Of a DNA stretch of 64,000 nucleotides, positions 41,387 through 50,677 are shown piece after piece. The DNA comes from Bacteroidales bacterium UBA5197 (lineage in GTDB: Bacteria > Bacteroidota > Bacteroidia > Bacteroidales > Lentimicrobiaceae). Under the pieces are notes generated by a model. It had not been told where the DNA came from. It ran no database searches and was given only the letters and a program-made list of their open reading frames with translations. The position numbers were made by a program, and so were the translations under genes. The stretch's first letter is position 1, and every line of letters starts with the position of its first letter. The DNA is taken from assembly GCA_002412885.1 (NCBI GenBank), contig DHVX01000052.1:106450-170449 (forward strand). Direction: 5' to 3'.

Positions 41387-43156
41387 TTAATAGATACTCA
41401 TTATGAATGGTAGTCTTGCCTGAACGCCTTCCATTTCAGTAAGAGCCTTAATTTCAACAAAATAAGAGTACAATGCACCAAGTTCTTTTTTTAGTCTGCT
41501 TTCTGATGGGTTACCCTGCAGTTCATCCATAATTTTGGTGAATGGATCTTTTTGCTCCGGCAATGAAGTTATTTTGTAATCTTCAAGATTTGCCAATGTT
41601 GCTGCCACCTGAATGGCTTCTTTCAAACCACCCAGATTGTCAACCAATCCGTTGGCTTTGCCTTCGGTGCCGCTCCATACCCTGCCTTGTCCCAGGTTGT
41701 CAACTTCCGAAATTGTCATATTCCTGCCTTCCGACACATGGCCGATAAACACATCATAAATACGTTCAACGCTGTTGGTCAACACTCTTTCTTCAAAAGG
41801 AGTCATTGGTCTGGTAACCGAAATATAATCAGCATGATCGTTGGTCATAACCCTGTCGATGGTTATGCCCATTTTATTTTTAAGCAGTTTGCTGAAGTCA
41901 GGAATTACGCCGAATACACCGATTGATCCGGTAAGGGTGGTTGGGTTGGAAATTATGGTATCGGCAGCACAGGCAATGTAATAACCACCCGAAGCAGCAT
42001 AGTCTCCCATTGAGGCAACCACGGGTTTTGTTTCGCGGGCCAGTTTTATTTCGCGTAAAATCACATCCGAAGCAAGCGCACTTCCGCCGGGTGAGTTTAC
42101 TCTGAAAACAATTGCTTTAACAGAGCTGTCGTTTCTGGCTTTTCGGATAGCTTTCGAAATCCTTTCAGATCCGATGGAATTCTCATTTCCTTCGCCACCA
42201 CCAATGGTTCCTGAGGCATAGATAATAGCAATTTTATTCTTAGAATGCTTTTGTTTGCTATTCGATGGAGAATCCTTGTACTTCGATAGACCTATAAATT
42301 CAATTTTATGATCTTTCTCTTTTTCGAGTTTTTCTCTGATCAGGTCAAGTAGCTGATCTTTGTAAATAATCTGATCAGCGAAATTGTATTTAGCTGCATC
42401 TTCAGGCGTTTGAATCAGAAGTGAGTCAGCAATCCGGTTCAGATCCCCGATAGAGATGTTTCGCTGAGTGCTGATTCCTGTAAGTATGTGATTCCAGATG
42501 GAACTGATGTAAGATAAGGTCTGCTCTTTATTCGCTTCGCTCATTTTATCGCTGATCAGCGGTTCAATGGCGCTTTTGTATTTTCCGTGTCTGATGATCT
42601 GGGCGTTGATATCCAATTTGCCTAGTAATCCTTTGAAGAAGGTAATTTCTGCGGCCATCCCCCTGAAATCAAGCATTCCTTCAGGATTCAGACATATTTC
42701 ATCTGAAACAGTAGCAAGGTAATAGGCTTTCTGCGAATACATTTCGCTGTACGAAATAATGAACTTTCCGGATTCCTTGAATTTCAGAAGTGCATTCCTT
42801 ACTTCTTCTACCGTAGCCATACCTGAGCCTACCTGGCTTAGATTCAGAAAAATGCCTTTGATATTGTCATCTGCAGCTGCATTTTCAATCAGCTCGATGG
42901 TTTCGAGAAGTCCGGGAGCCTTATTTACTGAAAAGAGAGTTGTTTCGCTGAAGCTGAAAGGGCTGTCGGTGCTACGCTCAGGAATGGGCTCTTCGAGGGT
43001 AAGCAACAAAACACTGCCCGGTTTAACTACCACTTCTTTCTTTCCGGCAAGTGCAATTATTCCGGCTAGTACTATGAATGCAAAAAATCCCATAATCAGC
43101 ATGGTCAGGAAAAAACCTACCATTGATGCGAGCATAAATTTAAAGAATTGTCTCAT
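41387..43156 (-). CDS. sppA: Signal peptide peptidase SppA, 67K type
   Basis: 589 residues of the Ser/Lys protease that digests cleaved signal peptides in the inner membrane. One N-terminal membrane helix (FMLASMVGFFLTMLIMGFFA), then two tandem ClpP-like domains. The general-base lysine is in IIRHGKYKSAIEP (first half) and the nucleophile serine in FRVNSPGGSALASD (second half), the same split site as E. coli SppA. Also present are ASMGDYAASGGYYIA and GSIGVFGVIPD. Monocistronic with a -7 box at 43182. Confidence 0.95.
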   Translation of the reverse strand: MRQFFKFMLASMVGFFLTMLIMGFFAFIVLAGIIALAGKKEVVVKPGSVLLLTLEEPIPERSTDSPFSFSETTLFSVNKAPGLLETIELIENAAADDNIKGIFLNLSQVGSGMATVEEVRNALLKFKESGKFIISYSEMYSQKAYYLATVSDEICLNPEGMLDFRGMAAEITFFKGLLGKLDINAQIIRHGKYKSAIEPLISDKMSEANKEQTLSYISSIWNHILTGISTQRNISIGDLNRIADSLLIQTPEDAAKYNFADQIIYKDQLLDLIREKLEKEKDHKIEFIGLSKYKDSPSNSKQKHSKNKIAIIYASGTIGGGEGNENSIGSERISKAIRKARNDSSVKAIVFRVNSPGGSALASDVILREIKLARETKPVVASMGDYAASGGYYIACAADTIISNPTTLTGSIGVFGVIPDFSKLLKNKMGITIDRVMTNDHADYISVTRPMTPFEERVLTNSVERIYDVFIGHVSEGRNMTISEVDNLGQGRVWSGTEGKANGLVDNLGGLKEAIQVAATLANLEDYKITSLPEQKDPFTKIMDELQGNPSESRLKKELGALYSYFVEIKALTEMEGVQARLPFIMSIY

Positions 43157-43181
43157 TTTTGTTGTTTTATTTTTGTAAAAG

Positions 43182-43189
43182 CAAAGGTA
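43182..43189 (-). promoter_or_regulatory. -7 promoter element for sppA
   Basis: Minus strand reads TACCTTTG, perfect TAnnTTTG, 26 bases before the sppA start. Confidence 0.5.
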
Positions 43190-43386
43190 GATGTTTTTAT
43201 TTCAGTTTTTTGATTCATTCTCATTTTGAAAAAATAAGGTCTTAAATCTGTTGTTCGACGCACTATTGCCGGTTTAGTTACAGAATTTCAAAGCTCATAT
43301 ATCTCTTTTTCAGAAATGTAATCCTGAAAAACCACATGAATGTTTTTTAAAAGCAACTTTCAGTTTTTTTCTTTCCATAAGCTGAC

Positions 43387-43394
43387 TACTTTTG
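43387..43394 (+). promoter_or_regulatory. -7 promoter element for folK
   Basis: TACTTTTG matches TAnnTTTG. It overlaps the upstream TTG codon of a longer possible reading frame (43392), arguing that translation begins at an ATG further down. Confidence 0.5.
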
Positions 43395-43403
43395 TGCTCT
43401 CAC

Positions 43404-43910
43404 ATGAATCAGAAGATGGAACGTGTTTGTTTAATGTTGGGAAGTAACCTCGGTGATCGTAATTATCTGATTAGCAAGGCTATTGTGCTTATTGAAGAGC
43501 AGGTAGGCGTGAATTTGAAAACTTCGTCTATCTTCCTGACTGCGCCCTGGGGTACCAATAATCCATTGCCTTATCTTAACCTTGCTCTGAGCCTCTCAAC
43601 TGATAAAAATGCGGAGGAAGTATTGAATCAGATATTATCAATTGAGAAAGAGCTAGGCAGGAGCAGGGATGGAAGTCTGAATGCTCCTCGTACAATTGAT
43701 ATTGACATCATTTTTTATGGCAAGCAGATTTTAAATACTGCGAAACTAACTCTTCCTCATCCACGGATGCATCTCAGGCGATTTGTTTTGCAGCCGCTTT
43801 CTGAAATTGAGCCTGATTTTATGCACCCGGTTTTGAATCTGTCAGTTGCTGAATTACTAAATAACTGTAATGATAATCTCGCTGTCAGTCTTTTGGAGAT
43901 TTCTTCTTAA
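43404..43910 (+). CDS. folK: 6-hydroxymethyl-7,8-dihydropterin pyrophosphokinase
   Basis: About 168 residues. It transfers pyrophosphate from ATP to hydroxymethyl-dihydropterin in folate synthesis. Signature residues: MLGSNLGDRNYLI near the start, the pterin-pocket TAPWGTNN, the ATP/Mg region LGRSRDGSLNAPRTIDIDIIFYG and HPRMHLRRFVLQPL. I chose the ATG at 43404 because the longer TTG start at 43392 lies on a promoter -7 box; ATG 43416 (MERVCLML) is equally possible. A deoxynucleoside kinase gene follows after 13 bases. Confidence 0.92.
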   Translation: MNQKMERVCLMLGSNLGDRNYLISKAIVLIEEQVGVNLKTSSIFLTAPWGTNNPLPYLNLALSLSTDKNAEEVLNQILSIEKELGRSRDGSLNAPRTIDIDIIFYGKQILNTAKLTLPHPRMHLRRFVLQPLSEIEPDFMHPVLNLSVAELLNNCNDNLAVSLLEISS

Positions 43911-43923
43911 AGTTTATAAATAA

Positions 43924-44559
43924 ATGAAATACAATTATATAGCCATTGAGGGGACCATAGGAGCAGGAAAGACTTCACTTGCAGGAATGCTTGCAGAGGA
44001 GTATAATGCCCGTTTGATTCCTGAACAGTTTGAGGACAACGATTTTCTGCCAAAGTTTTACAAAGATCCCTCAAAATATGCTTTTCCGCTTGAATTGTCA
44101 TTTCTGGCCAGTCGATTCCAGCAGCTTAAGAATGAGCTATCGGTAAACGATTTATTTAAGCCATTTACCATTTCCGATTATTTTATTAATAAGTCATTGA
44201 TTTTTGCCAGACAAACACTGGCAGATGATGAATATGCTTTGTATTCAAAGTTATTCAGTATTATTAATCTTTCTCTTCCACGTCCTGATCTGTTGGTTTA
44301 CCTTTATTTATCTGTTGATCGTTTGAAATCAAATATTCAAAAACGTGGACGACCTTATGAACTCGATATTGAGAATGAATATCTGACTAAAATACAGGGT
44401 GGTTATTTTGAGTACATCCGGCAACAGTCTGATACACGGATATTAATCATTGATACCAATCAATTGGATTTTGTTAATAATACCGACCATTATCAAATGA
44501 TTAAAGGTATAATCATGAAGGACTATCCCTTAGGGATTCATACTATTGCTCCATTTTGA
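43924..44559 (+). CDS. Deoxynucleoside kinase
   Basis: 211 residues of the deoxyadenosine/deoxyguanosine kinase family, phosphorylating salvaged deoxynucleosides in the cytoplasm. P-loop IEGTIGAGKTSLAGML (residues ~8-23), the substrate-binding Glu in IPEQFEDNDFL, DYFINKSLIFA with an ERS/DRS-like region, and the LID region with KRGRPYELDIENEYL are visible. Normal length. Probably cotranscribed with folK. Which deoxynucleoside is preferred cannot be read from sequence. Confidence 0.9.
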   Translation: MKYNYIAIEGTIGAGKTSLAGMLAEEYNARLIPEQFEDNDFLPKFYKDPSKYAFPLELSFLASRFQQLKNELSVNDLFKPFTISDYFINKSLIFARQTLADDEYALYSKLFSIINLSLPRPDLLVYLYLSVDRLKSNIQKRGRPYELDIENEYLTKIQGGYFEYIRQQSDTRILIIDTNQLDFVNNTDHYQMIKGIIMKDYPLGIHTIAPF

Positions 44560-44679
44560 GGATACAATTATCAGATGTAATTTATAAGTTTTAGTCGGGG
44601 AATTGAATACACTTCGGATTCATTTATGCCATTCAGACTGCAAATGCATATTTAGATTCATTCTCGCAAACAAATGCAT

Positions 44680-44687
44680 TATATTTG
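44680..44687 (+). promoter_or_regulatory. -7 promoter element for the histidine kinase gene
   Basis: TATATTTG matches TAnnTTTG, 94 bases before the start at 44782. Confidence 0.4.
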
Positions 44688-44781
44688 TACGTGGAAGTGC
44701 GACGGTTAAATGGCTAATGCTTTCTGTGATGGCCTTCAAAAACATAAATAATTTCTTTTCATCTTATATTTAACTTCGAAA

Positions 44782-45687
44782 ATGCAGTTAACGGTTTCCA
44801 TTGGTTCTATTTTATTTCTCCTGGGTGCTTTTCTACTTGTTGTAACTGCATTGTTATTAAGGTATTTTAAGCTTTCTAACCAGAAAAACCAGATGATTGC
44901 TTTATTGAAAGAGCAAAACAGTTCTACTTTGCTCGTTCAGGATGAGTTAAAGGAGGCAAAAGAAAAAGCCATTCAATCTGACCGGTTGAAAACCTATTTC
45001 CTTGCCAATATGTCTCATGAAATCAGAACTCCCTTAAATGCGATAATGGGTTTTTCATCTCTTCTTCAGGATTCCAATCTCTCAGATTACGATCGGTTGC
45101 AGTTTGTAAATCTTATTCATGATAATAGCAACAAGTTGCTGGATGTTATGGGCGAAATTTTTGATATTGCACAGATTGAATCAGGCATTATTACCATGCA
45201 GGTAGAACCTTGCCAGATTAATGAACTCCTGATGAATCTTGTTTCCCAGTTTAATATTGAAAAATCATTAAACGGGAAGGAGCATATTTCAATAAGGACA
45301 AAGCGATCCAGCAAGGATGCATCTTTCTCTATATTAACCGACGAACACAAACTTCGGCAAACTCTTGTTAATCTGATTGAGAATGCACTTAAATACACCA
45401 ACGAAGGGTCCATTGATATTGGCTATACTTTCAGGGATGATGATAAGGTGGAGTTTTATGTGAAAGACAGCGGAATAGGATTCAATCAGGAAAAACTTGA
45501 TGTTTTGTTTCAGCGTTTCAGGCAGTTTGATGAAGGTCACAGCAGAACCTTTGGTGGTATAGGTCTGGGTCTTACACTTTCCAAAAAATTCGTTGAACTT
45601 TTAGGCGGGGAGATGTGGGCGGAGTCAACGCTGGGGAAGGGGTCGGTTTTTTACTTTACATTGCCATATAAACCTGTAAATAGTTGA
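44782..45687 (+). CDS. Membrane-anchored sensor histidine kinase, minimal
   Basis: 301 residues: one N-terminal membrane helix (SIGSILFLLGAFLLVVTALLLRYF), a short coiled coil (~35-70), HisKA with the phospho-acceptor in FLANMSHEIRTPLNAIMGFSSLL (His ~78), and HATPase with NLIENALKYT, DSGIGFNQ and GGIGLGLTLSKKFVELLGG. There is no extracytoplasmic sensory domain, so the signal probably comes from a partner or the membrane. No response regulator is adjacent: it is an orphan kinase, followed by a strong terminator. Confidence 0.9.
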   Translation: MQLTVSIGSILFLLGAFLLVVTALLLRYFKLSNQKNQMIALLKEQNSSTLLVQDELKEAKEKAIQSDRLKTYFLANMSHEIRTPLNAIMGFSSLLQDSNLSDYDRLQFVNLIHDNSNKLLDVMGEIFDIAQIESGIITMQVEPCQINELLMNLVSQFNIEKSLNGKEHISIRTKRSSKDASFSILTDEHKLRQTLVNLIENALKYTNEGSIDIGYTFRDDDKVEFYVKDSGIGFNQEKLDVLFQRFRQFDEGHSRTFGGIGLGLTLSKKFVELLGGEMWAESTLGKGSVFYFTLPYKPVNS

Positions 45688-45786
45688 ATATTCCGGAAAA
45701 AGGATGTATCTTCATTTTTATATAATATTTCACCCTGCAACGCGTAAACTGCGGATTCTTAACTCTGAGAATAACCTTCAGAAATT

Positions 45787-45820
45787 AAAAAAAGCCCCGC
45801 TTTAAGGCGGGGCTTTTTTT
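45787..45820. terminator. Bidirectional terminator
   Basis: 14-bp stem AAAAAAAGCCCCGC / GCGGGGCTTTTTTT with a six-base loop between the convergent kinase and sigma factor genes. Confidence 0.94.
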
Positions 45821-45840
45821 AATTATTAAACTCAATGTAT

Positions 45841-46347
45841 TTAGCTCTGGAATTCTTTAAGAGAATCCATTAATTTTTTTCGCGTAAAGAAAATACGGCT
45901 TTTCACAGTTCCGATGGAAAGGTTCAGGTTTTCAGCAATCTCTTTGTATTTGTAACCAGATGTATGCATCTCAAATGGTTTGCGTTGATCTTCTTCCAGA
46001 CGGGCAATTCCGGCTTTAATTTCTTTCGTGTTTAACTCACTTTCCGGTGAAACAAAATCTGACTTCCGGGGAATGTTAAGGTAGTAAAGATCTTCGGTTG
46101 TATCAACAATGGTATTGGCTTTTTGGTTCCTTCTGTAATTGTTGATAAAGGTGTTTTTCATGATTGTATAAGTCCAGGCCTTCAGATTGGTGTCGTCTGC
46201 AAATTTATCGCGGTGGGTAAGGGCCTTCAGGTATGTGTCCTGAATCAGATCCTTTGCTTCCTCACGATTGTTGGTCAAAGTGTTTGCAAAATAGGAAAGG
46301 TTGTCATGTAGACTTATGAGCTTCCGGTTAAATTCAATAGCTGTCAT
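45841..46347 (-). CDS. ECF-type RNA polymerase sigma factor
   Basis: 168 residues from the ATG at 46347. Region 2 carries TNNREEAKDLIQDTYLKAL and LKAWTYTIMKNTFINNYRR (the -10 binding helix); region 4 carries EEDQRKPFEMHTSGYKYKEIA and LNLSIGTVKSRIFFTRKKLM (helix-turn-helix). A longer frame opens at 46392, but that ATG lies inside a perfect -7 box, so the inner start MTAIEFNRKL is preferred. No anti-sigma gene is adjacent. A CarH-like regulator lies 520 bases upstream on the same strand. Similar ECF factors in Bacteroidetes commonly stand next to light- or stress-response genes (recalled). Confidence 0.92.
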   Translation of the reverse strand: MTAIEFNRKLISLHDNLSYFANTLTNNREEAKDLIQDTYLKALTHRDKFADDTNLKAWTYTIMKNTFINNYRRNQKANTIVDTTEDLYYLNIPRKSDFVSPESELNTKEIKAGIARLEEDQRKPFEMHTSGYKYKEIAENLNLSIGTVKSRIFFTRKKLMDSLKEFQS

Positions 46348-46385
46348 GGGTATATGGTTTTTTGGTTTGTCTGTAACCTGTCTAA

Positions 46386-46393
46386 CAAACATA
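46386..46393 (-). promoter_or_regulatory. -7 promoter element for the ECF sigma factor gene
   Basis: Minus strand reads TATGTTTG, perfect TAnnTTTG, 39 bases before the chosen start; it contains the ATG of the longer reading frame. Confidence 0.55.
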
Positions 46394-46870
46394 GTGCAAA
46401 ATTAAACAAATGTGACAATTTTGACATAAAATTAACAATTGAATACTAATAAAAATATTTAAAAAAGTTTAAGATGTTGATAATGAGCAATGAGCATTAA
46501 TTTTGTTTATTGTCAGTTTTGTGTAACAAAATGGCAGTAATGGTTAAACAAAAATATTTACTATAAATTGTCCTGATATGGGCCAAGTATTGTCCCTATA
46601 CGGGAAAAACCATTTATGCGCCATGTAAGAAATTGGAAAGTAATCTGATAATCAAAGATGTAAATGATATGTCGTGGGGTGGTTCTTCAATTGTTTTTGT
46701 ACTGTTATGGGACTATTATTTGTTAATAAGAGATCTTAACTAATTAACAAATATTTAAAAGTAATTTAAGGCGCTGTAGATCAGGTATTCAAGCGTATAA
46801 ATACTTCACGTATTTTTGACATGACAGTTTTGCCCTGACAGGTTGATTAACAAAAAAAGTACTGATTTGT
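46393..46870. other. Intergenic region with two inverted repeats
   Basis: 478 bases between carH-like and sigma factor genes, both minus strand. Two notable palindromes: TTTTGT-GTA-ACAAAA at 46517-46531, and an 11-bp perfect inverted repeat TATTTGTTAAT (46717-46727) / ATTAACAAATA (46743-46753) with a 15-base spacer. Neither is followed by a T run. They could be operators. No ORF or RNA gene is recognised. Confidence 0.5.
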
Positions 46871-47776
46871 TTAATTATTCACCTTGATTGCATTCAATAA
46901 TTCTTCAGGGCTTCCAATTTTTACAACATTGTCGGGAAGTATAATTTTAAATTCATTTGCCTGATAACCTGTAATAAATACGGTATTCGCGGCAAATGCA
47001 ATGGACAATTGCTGAATGTACTCTGTATATTTCTTTTGCGTAACCGGTGTGGTGATGGAGGTGAACAGGTAATCGATCCGGTGCTTGTTTTTGACTTCGA
47101 GCAAATCTTCAAATGGCACAGATTGGCCGAGATAAAGAACCCTGAAGCCTGATTTTTTGACCAGATAACTGTAAAACAGGAGCCCAAGTTCATGCCATTC
47201 GTTTGAAGGCAGAAACATCAGGAATGTCTTGGCATCGGGCTTATGCGAGCCTGATTGTCCGTCAATAGCAATAATTAATTTTTGCCTAACCAGATTAGAA
47301 ACAAAATGCTCCTGAGCAGGATAAACACTTCCAATTTGCCAGAGCAATCCGATTTTTTCAAAAAAAGGATATAAAACCTTCACGACGGTATCATCGAATC
47401 CCAACTTAATAACAGAGGATGACAAAACCCTGTCAAATCTTGATTCGTCGAGGTCAATCATTGAAATAATCAGCTGTTCAATCTGATTATCAGAATCATA
47501 ATTGGTTTCTGAAATGTCAATTATTCGTTCATTGATTTCATCATTGTTCATGGTGACAATGTTTGAAATCTTGATTCCATGCCTGTTAAGGATTGAAACA
47601 TTCAACAATCTTTTCAGATCATTATCGGTGTAGTACCTGATATTGGTTGAAGTCCGCTCAGGAGATATTAACTGGTATCTTTTTTCCCAGATACGTATTG
47701 TATGGGCTTTAATACCTGTTAACTGTTCCAGATCCTTAATTGAGTATTTGATTGTGGGTTGTTCGCTGAAAAACAT
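46871..47776 (-). CDS. MerR-family regulator with B12-binding domain, CarH-like
   Basis: 301 residues from the ATG at 47776 (a longer frame to 47866 exists, but the MerR domain begins just after this Met). N-terminal MerR winged helix: KYSIKDLEQLTGIKAHTIRIWEKRYQLI and RYYTDNDLKRLL. The C-terminal part is a cobalamin-binding four-helix bundle plus Rossmann domain with the photoreceptor signature W-x9-EH (Trp146 to Glu156-His157) and the B12-coordinating E-x-H-x-x-G (Glu193-Trp-His195-Glu-Leu-Gly198). These are the residues used by adenosylcobalamin-dependent light sensors of the CarH type. Targets are not evident; no carotenoid or photolyase gene is in the window. Confidence 0.88.
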   Translation of the reverse strand: MFFSEQPTIKYSIKDLEQLTGIKAHTIRIWEKRYQLISPERTSTNIRYYTDNDLKRLLNVSILNRHGIKISNIVTMNNDEINERIIDISETNYDSDNQIEQLIISMIDLDESRFDRVLSSSVIKLGFDDTVVKVLYPFFEKIGLLWQIGSVYPAQEHFVSNLVRQKLIIAIDGQSGSHKPDAKTFLMFLPSNEWHELGLLFYSYLVKKSGFRVLYLGQSVPFEDLLEVKNKHRIDYLFTSITTPVTQKKYTEYIQQLSIAFAANTVFITGYQANEFKIILPDNVVKIGSPEELLNAIKVNN

Positions 47777-47915
47777 TTTTTCTAAGCCTTTACATTTCCT
47801 TTTTAAACAACTGTTGTTTAAAAAAGTTTCAGGAATGTTTAAGATAAGTGAAAAATTATTCAACAATTCTCTGCCTTATTTACATTTCCTGCTGATTTTG
47901 AATAACAAAAGAGGC

Positions 47916-50525
47916 TTAACTTGTAATTAAAAGCGCTTTTGCAGGTATTCCTACCAGACCTGAAATATCTTTACCACCGGCAGTTGCAAAATGTGGTTGT
48001 CCTCCTCCGCCTCCTTTTATTTCTCTGGCAAGTTCCTTAACCATATTTACAGCATTAAACTTTCCTGATTTCGAGAGTTCATCAGAAACTCCGACTGTTA
48101 TGCCTGGTTTATTCTCATAATTGGTTCCAAGTACGATAATTAAATCGTTTGCCGATTCCATTAGTCTGAATGTCAAATCTTTGGCAATTGCAGGGTCGAT
48201 TTCAAGATTCCGGGCAATAAGTCGTATTCCGTTGTTAGGCTTTGCCATATCCAGAAGTTCACCGTACAATGATTTGACTTTTTCAGCATTTAAATGCTCA
48301 ATGGCTGATCTTAGTCTGTTATTTTCCTCAATCAGATTTTTCACTCCTCTGATCGGATCAACCGGATTTTTAACCAGTTCCTTTACTTCCGTGAGAATTA
48401 AATTTTGATTCTCAAAATGTTCTTCTGCTTTTTCAGATGTAATGGCTTCAATCCTTCGCACGCCAGCCGCGATAGCAGATTCTGAAATGATTTTAAAAAT
48501 TCCGATCTGTCCTGTTGCATGGGCATGTGTTCCTCCGCAAAGTTCCACAGAATCTCCAAATCTGATAACCCTGACCTGATCGCCGTATTTTTCTCCAAAC
48601 AATGCAAGAGCTCCTGACTCTCTGGCTTTCTCCATTGGGACTGAGCGCATTTCATCCAATGGCATATTCTGCCTTATCTGGGCATTTACACTTTTTTCAA
48701 TTTGTCTGATTTCTTCACTGCTCAGTTTCTGGAAGTGCGAGAAATCAAACCTGAGGTATTCCGGACTTACATATGAACCTTTTTGCTCAACATGTGTACC
48801 CAGCACATCGCGCAAAGCATGATGCATAAGGTGCGTGGCTGAGTGATTGCTGGCTGTATTCCGGCGTGCAGTTTCCGAAACAACAGCTTTTATTGTTGCT
48901 GAAGGATCAGAAGGCAATGAGGCAGTGCTATGAATTATCAGATTATTTTCCTTTTTTGTGTCGGTTACCAATATACGCTCTCCGTTGGCTTCGAGATATC
49001 CTGTATCGCCAACCTGTCCTCCTGATTCAGCATAAAATGGAGTACTTGCCAGCGCAATCTGGAACGAATCTTTTCCTTTGCTGGTTACTTTCCGGTAACG
49101 GGTAATTTTTGTAGTGGTTTCAAGGGTGTCGTAACCTACAAAAGTTTCGCTTGCGGAGTCATCAAAAATAACCCAATCGCCGGTTTCCTGACTTGCATCT
49201 TTTCTCGAGCGCTCTTTCTGCAGCTCCAGACCTTTTTGAAAACCATCCATATCAACATCCATTTCAGACTCGCGGGCCATGAGGCTGGTAAGATCGATGG
49301 GGAAACCATAGGTATCATAAAGTTCAAAAGCAAAATCGCCCTGAATCATTTTTTCTCCCGGGTGTGCAATAATATACTGATTGAATTTTTGAATCCCATG
49401 CGAAAGCGTTCTTAGAAAAGATGCTTCCTCCTCTGCAATTACCTTTTCAACAAGGCTTTGCTGTGCATTTAATTCAGTAAAGTATTCTCCAAGCTGAAGA
49501 TTCAAAACCGGAATCAGCTTATGGATAAAAGGTTCGTTCAGGTTCAGGAAAGTATATCCATATCTGACCGCACGGCGTAAAATTCTCCGGATTACATAAC
49601 CTGCTTTATTGTTGGATGGCAGCTGACCATCAGCAATGGCAAAGGCAATGGCTCTGAGGTGATCAGCCACAACACGCATGGCAATATCAGATTTTGGTGA
49701 TTCACCATACTTTATACCACTGATTTCTGAAATTTTCCGGATAATGGGTTGAAAAACATCAGTATCGTAATTGGATTGTTTCTTTTGAAGTACCATACAA
49801 AGGCGCTCAAACCCCATTCCGGTATCCACATGCTTCGCCGGAAGCGATTGTAAACTTCCGTTTGCAAGGCGGTTATATTGCATGAAAACCAGATTCCAGA
49901 TTTCAATAACCAAAGGATGGCTTTCATTCACAAGAGTAGCACCATCAATCAGTTTTCGGTCTTCATCATTTCTTATGTCCACATGAATTTCAGAACATGG
50001 TCCGCAAGGGCCGGTGTCGCCCATTTCCCAGAAGTTGTCTTTTTTGTTTCCCCGCAGAATTCTGTCAGGAGAGATCCACTTTTCCCAGAACCTGAGTGCT
50101 TCAGTATCTTCAGGAAGATTGTCGCCTGCATCTCCGCCAAAAATAGTGACATAGAGTCTGTCCTTATCAATGTTATACTCAGTGGTAAGTAATTCCCATG
50201 CCCATTCAATTGCTTCTTCTTTAAAATAATCTCCAAACGACCAGTTGCCGAGCATCTCAAACATGGTGTGATGGTAGGTATCGTGGCCTACTTCTTCCAG
50301 ATCGTTGTGTTTGCCCGAAACCCGAAGACACTTCTGAGAATTTGCAATACGCGGGTATTTAACCGGAGAGTTTCCCAGGAAAATATCTTTAAACTGATTC
50401 ATGCCAGCGTTGGTAAACATTAAGGTAGGGTCATCCTTAATAACCATTGGCGATGAAGATACTGTATGGTGCTGTTTGGAAGCAAAAAAATCAAGGAATT
50501 TCTGTCTGGTCTGCTGAGCGTTCAT
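47916..50525 (-). CDS. alaS: Alanyl-tRNA synthetase
   Basis: 869 residues, full length. Class II catalytic domain with DPTLMFTNAGMNQFKD and the following KCLRVSGKHNDLEEVGHD; editing domain with zinc-binding NHSATHLMHHALR and CGGTHAHATGQIGIF; and the C-terminal C-Ala oligomerisation domain with KGGGGGQPHFATAGG. It charges tRNA-Ala and clears mischarged Ser and Gly. Single gene with a -7 box at 50585. Confidence 0.98.
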   Translation of the reverse strand: MNAQQTRQKFLDFFASKQHHTVSSSPMVIKDDPTLMFTNAGMNQFKDIFLGNSPVKYPRIANSQKCLRVSGKHNDLEEVGHDTYHHTMFEMLGNWSFGDYFKEEAIEWAWELLTTEYNIDKDRLYVTIFGGDAGDNLPEDTEALRFWEKWISPDRILRGNKKDNFWEMGDTGPCGPCSEIHVDIRNDEDRKLIDGATLVNESHPLVIEIWNLVFMQYNRLANGSLQSLPAKHVDTGMGFERLCMVLQKKQSNYDTDVFQPIIRKISEISGIKYGESPKSDIAMRVVADHLRAIAFAIADGQLPSNNKAGYVIRRILRRAVRYGYTFLNLNEPFIHKLIPVLNLQLGEYFTELNAQQSLVEKVIAEEEASFLRTLSHGIQKFNQYIIAHPGEKMIQGDFAFELYDTYGFPIDLTSLMARESEMDVDMDGFQKGLELQKERSRKDASQETGDWVIFDDSASETFVGYDTLETTTKITRYRKVTSKGKDSFQIALASTPFYAESGGQVGDTGYLEANGERILVTDTKKENNLIIHSTASLPSDPSATIKAVVSETARRNTASNHSATHLMHHALRDVLGTHVEQKGSYVSPEYLRFDFSHFQKLSSEEIRQIEKSVNAQIRQNMPLDEMRSVPMEKARESGALALFGEKYGDQVRVIRFGDSVELCGGTHAHATGQIGIFKIISESAIAAGVRRIEAITSEKAEEHFENQNLILTEVKELVKNPVDPIRGVKNLIEENNRLRSAIEHLNAEKVKSLYGELLDMAKPNNGIRLIARNLEIDPAIAKDLTFRLMESANDLIIVLGTNYENKPGITVGVSDELSKSGKFNAVNMVKELAREIKGGGGGQPHFATAGGKDISGLVGIPAKALLITS

Positions 50526-50581
50526 TTTAGATGCTTTATTTGAAAACGAAACTGGTTTGCATTTTTTAACATTCTTAAGGC

Positions 50582-50611
50582 TTGCAAATTTAGTTGAAAA
50601 TGTTAATTTTG
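50582..50611 (+). promoter_or_regulatory. -33/-7 promoter for the M23 peptidase gene
   Basis: TTG (50582-50584), exactly 19 bases, then TAATTTTG (50604-50611): one of the best matches in the window to the Bacteroidetes promoter (TTG-N19-TAnnTTTG). It lies 67 bases before the start at 50678. Confidence 0.65.
50585..50592 (-). promoter_or_regulatory. -7 promoter element for alaS
   Basis: Minus strand reads TAAATTTG (TAnnTTTG), 60 bases before the alaS start; it overlaps the divergent M23 promoter, so the two polymerases would compete. Confidence 0.45.
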
Positions 50612-50677
50612 CGGATCACCGGGAAAAACTAAAATTCCTTTTTTTAATTCTCATTAAATCAGTTTATTACCTTTCAG

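Noticed and set aside
44560..44781. Possible tRNA or small RNA gene in this gap and in the other intergenic gaps
   Set aside because: No cloverleaf with a T-arm GTTC-like core or conserved RNA fold could be made out by eye; only a -7 box was seen here.
46348..46392. Longer start of the ECF sigma factor at 46392
   Set aside because: The ATG lies inside a perfect TATGTTTG promoter box, and the inner ATG at 46347 fits the usual family N terminus.
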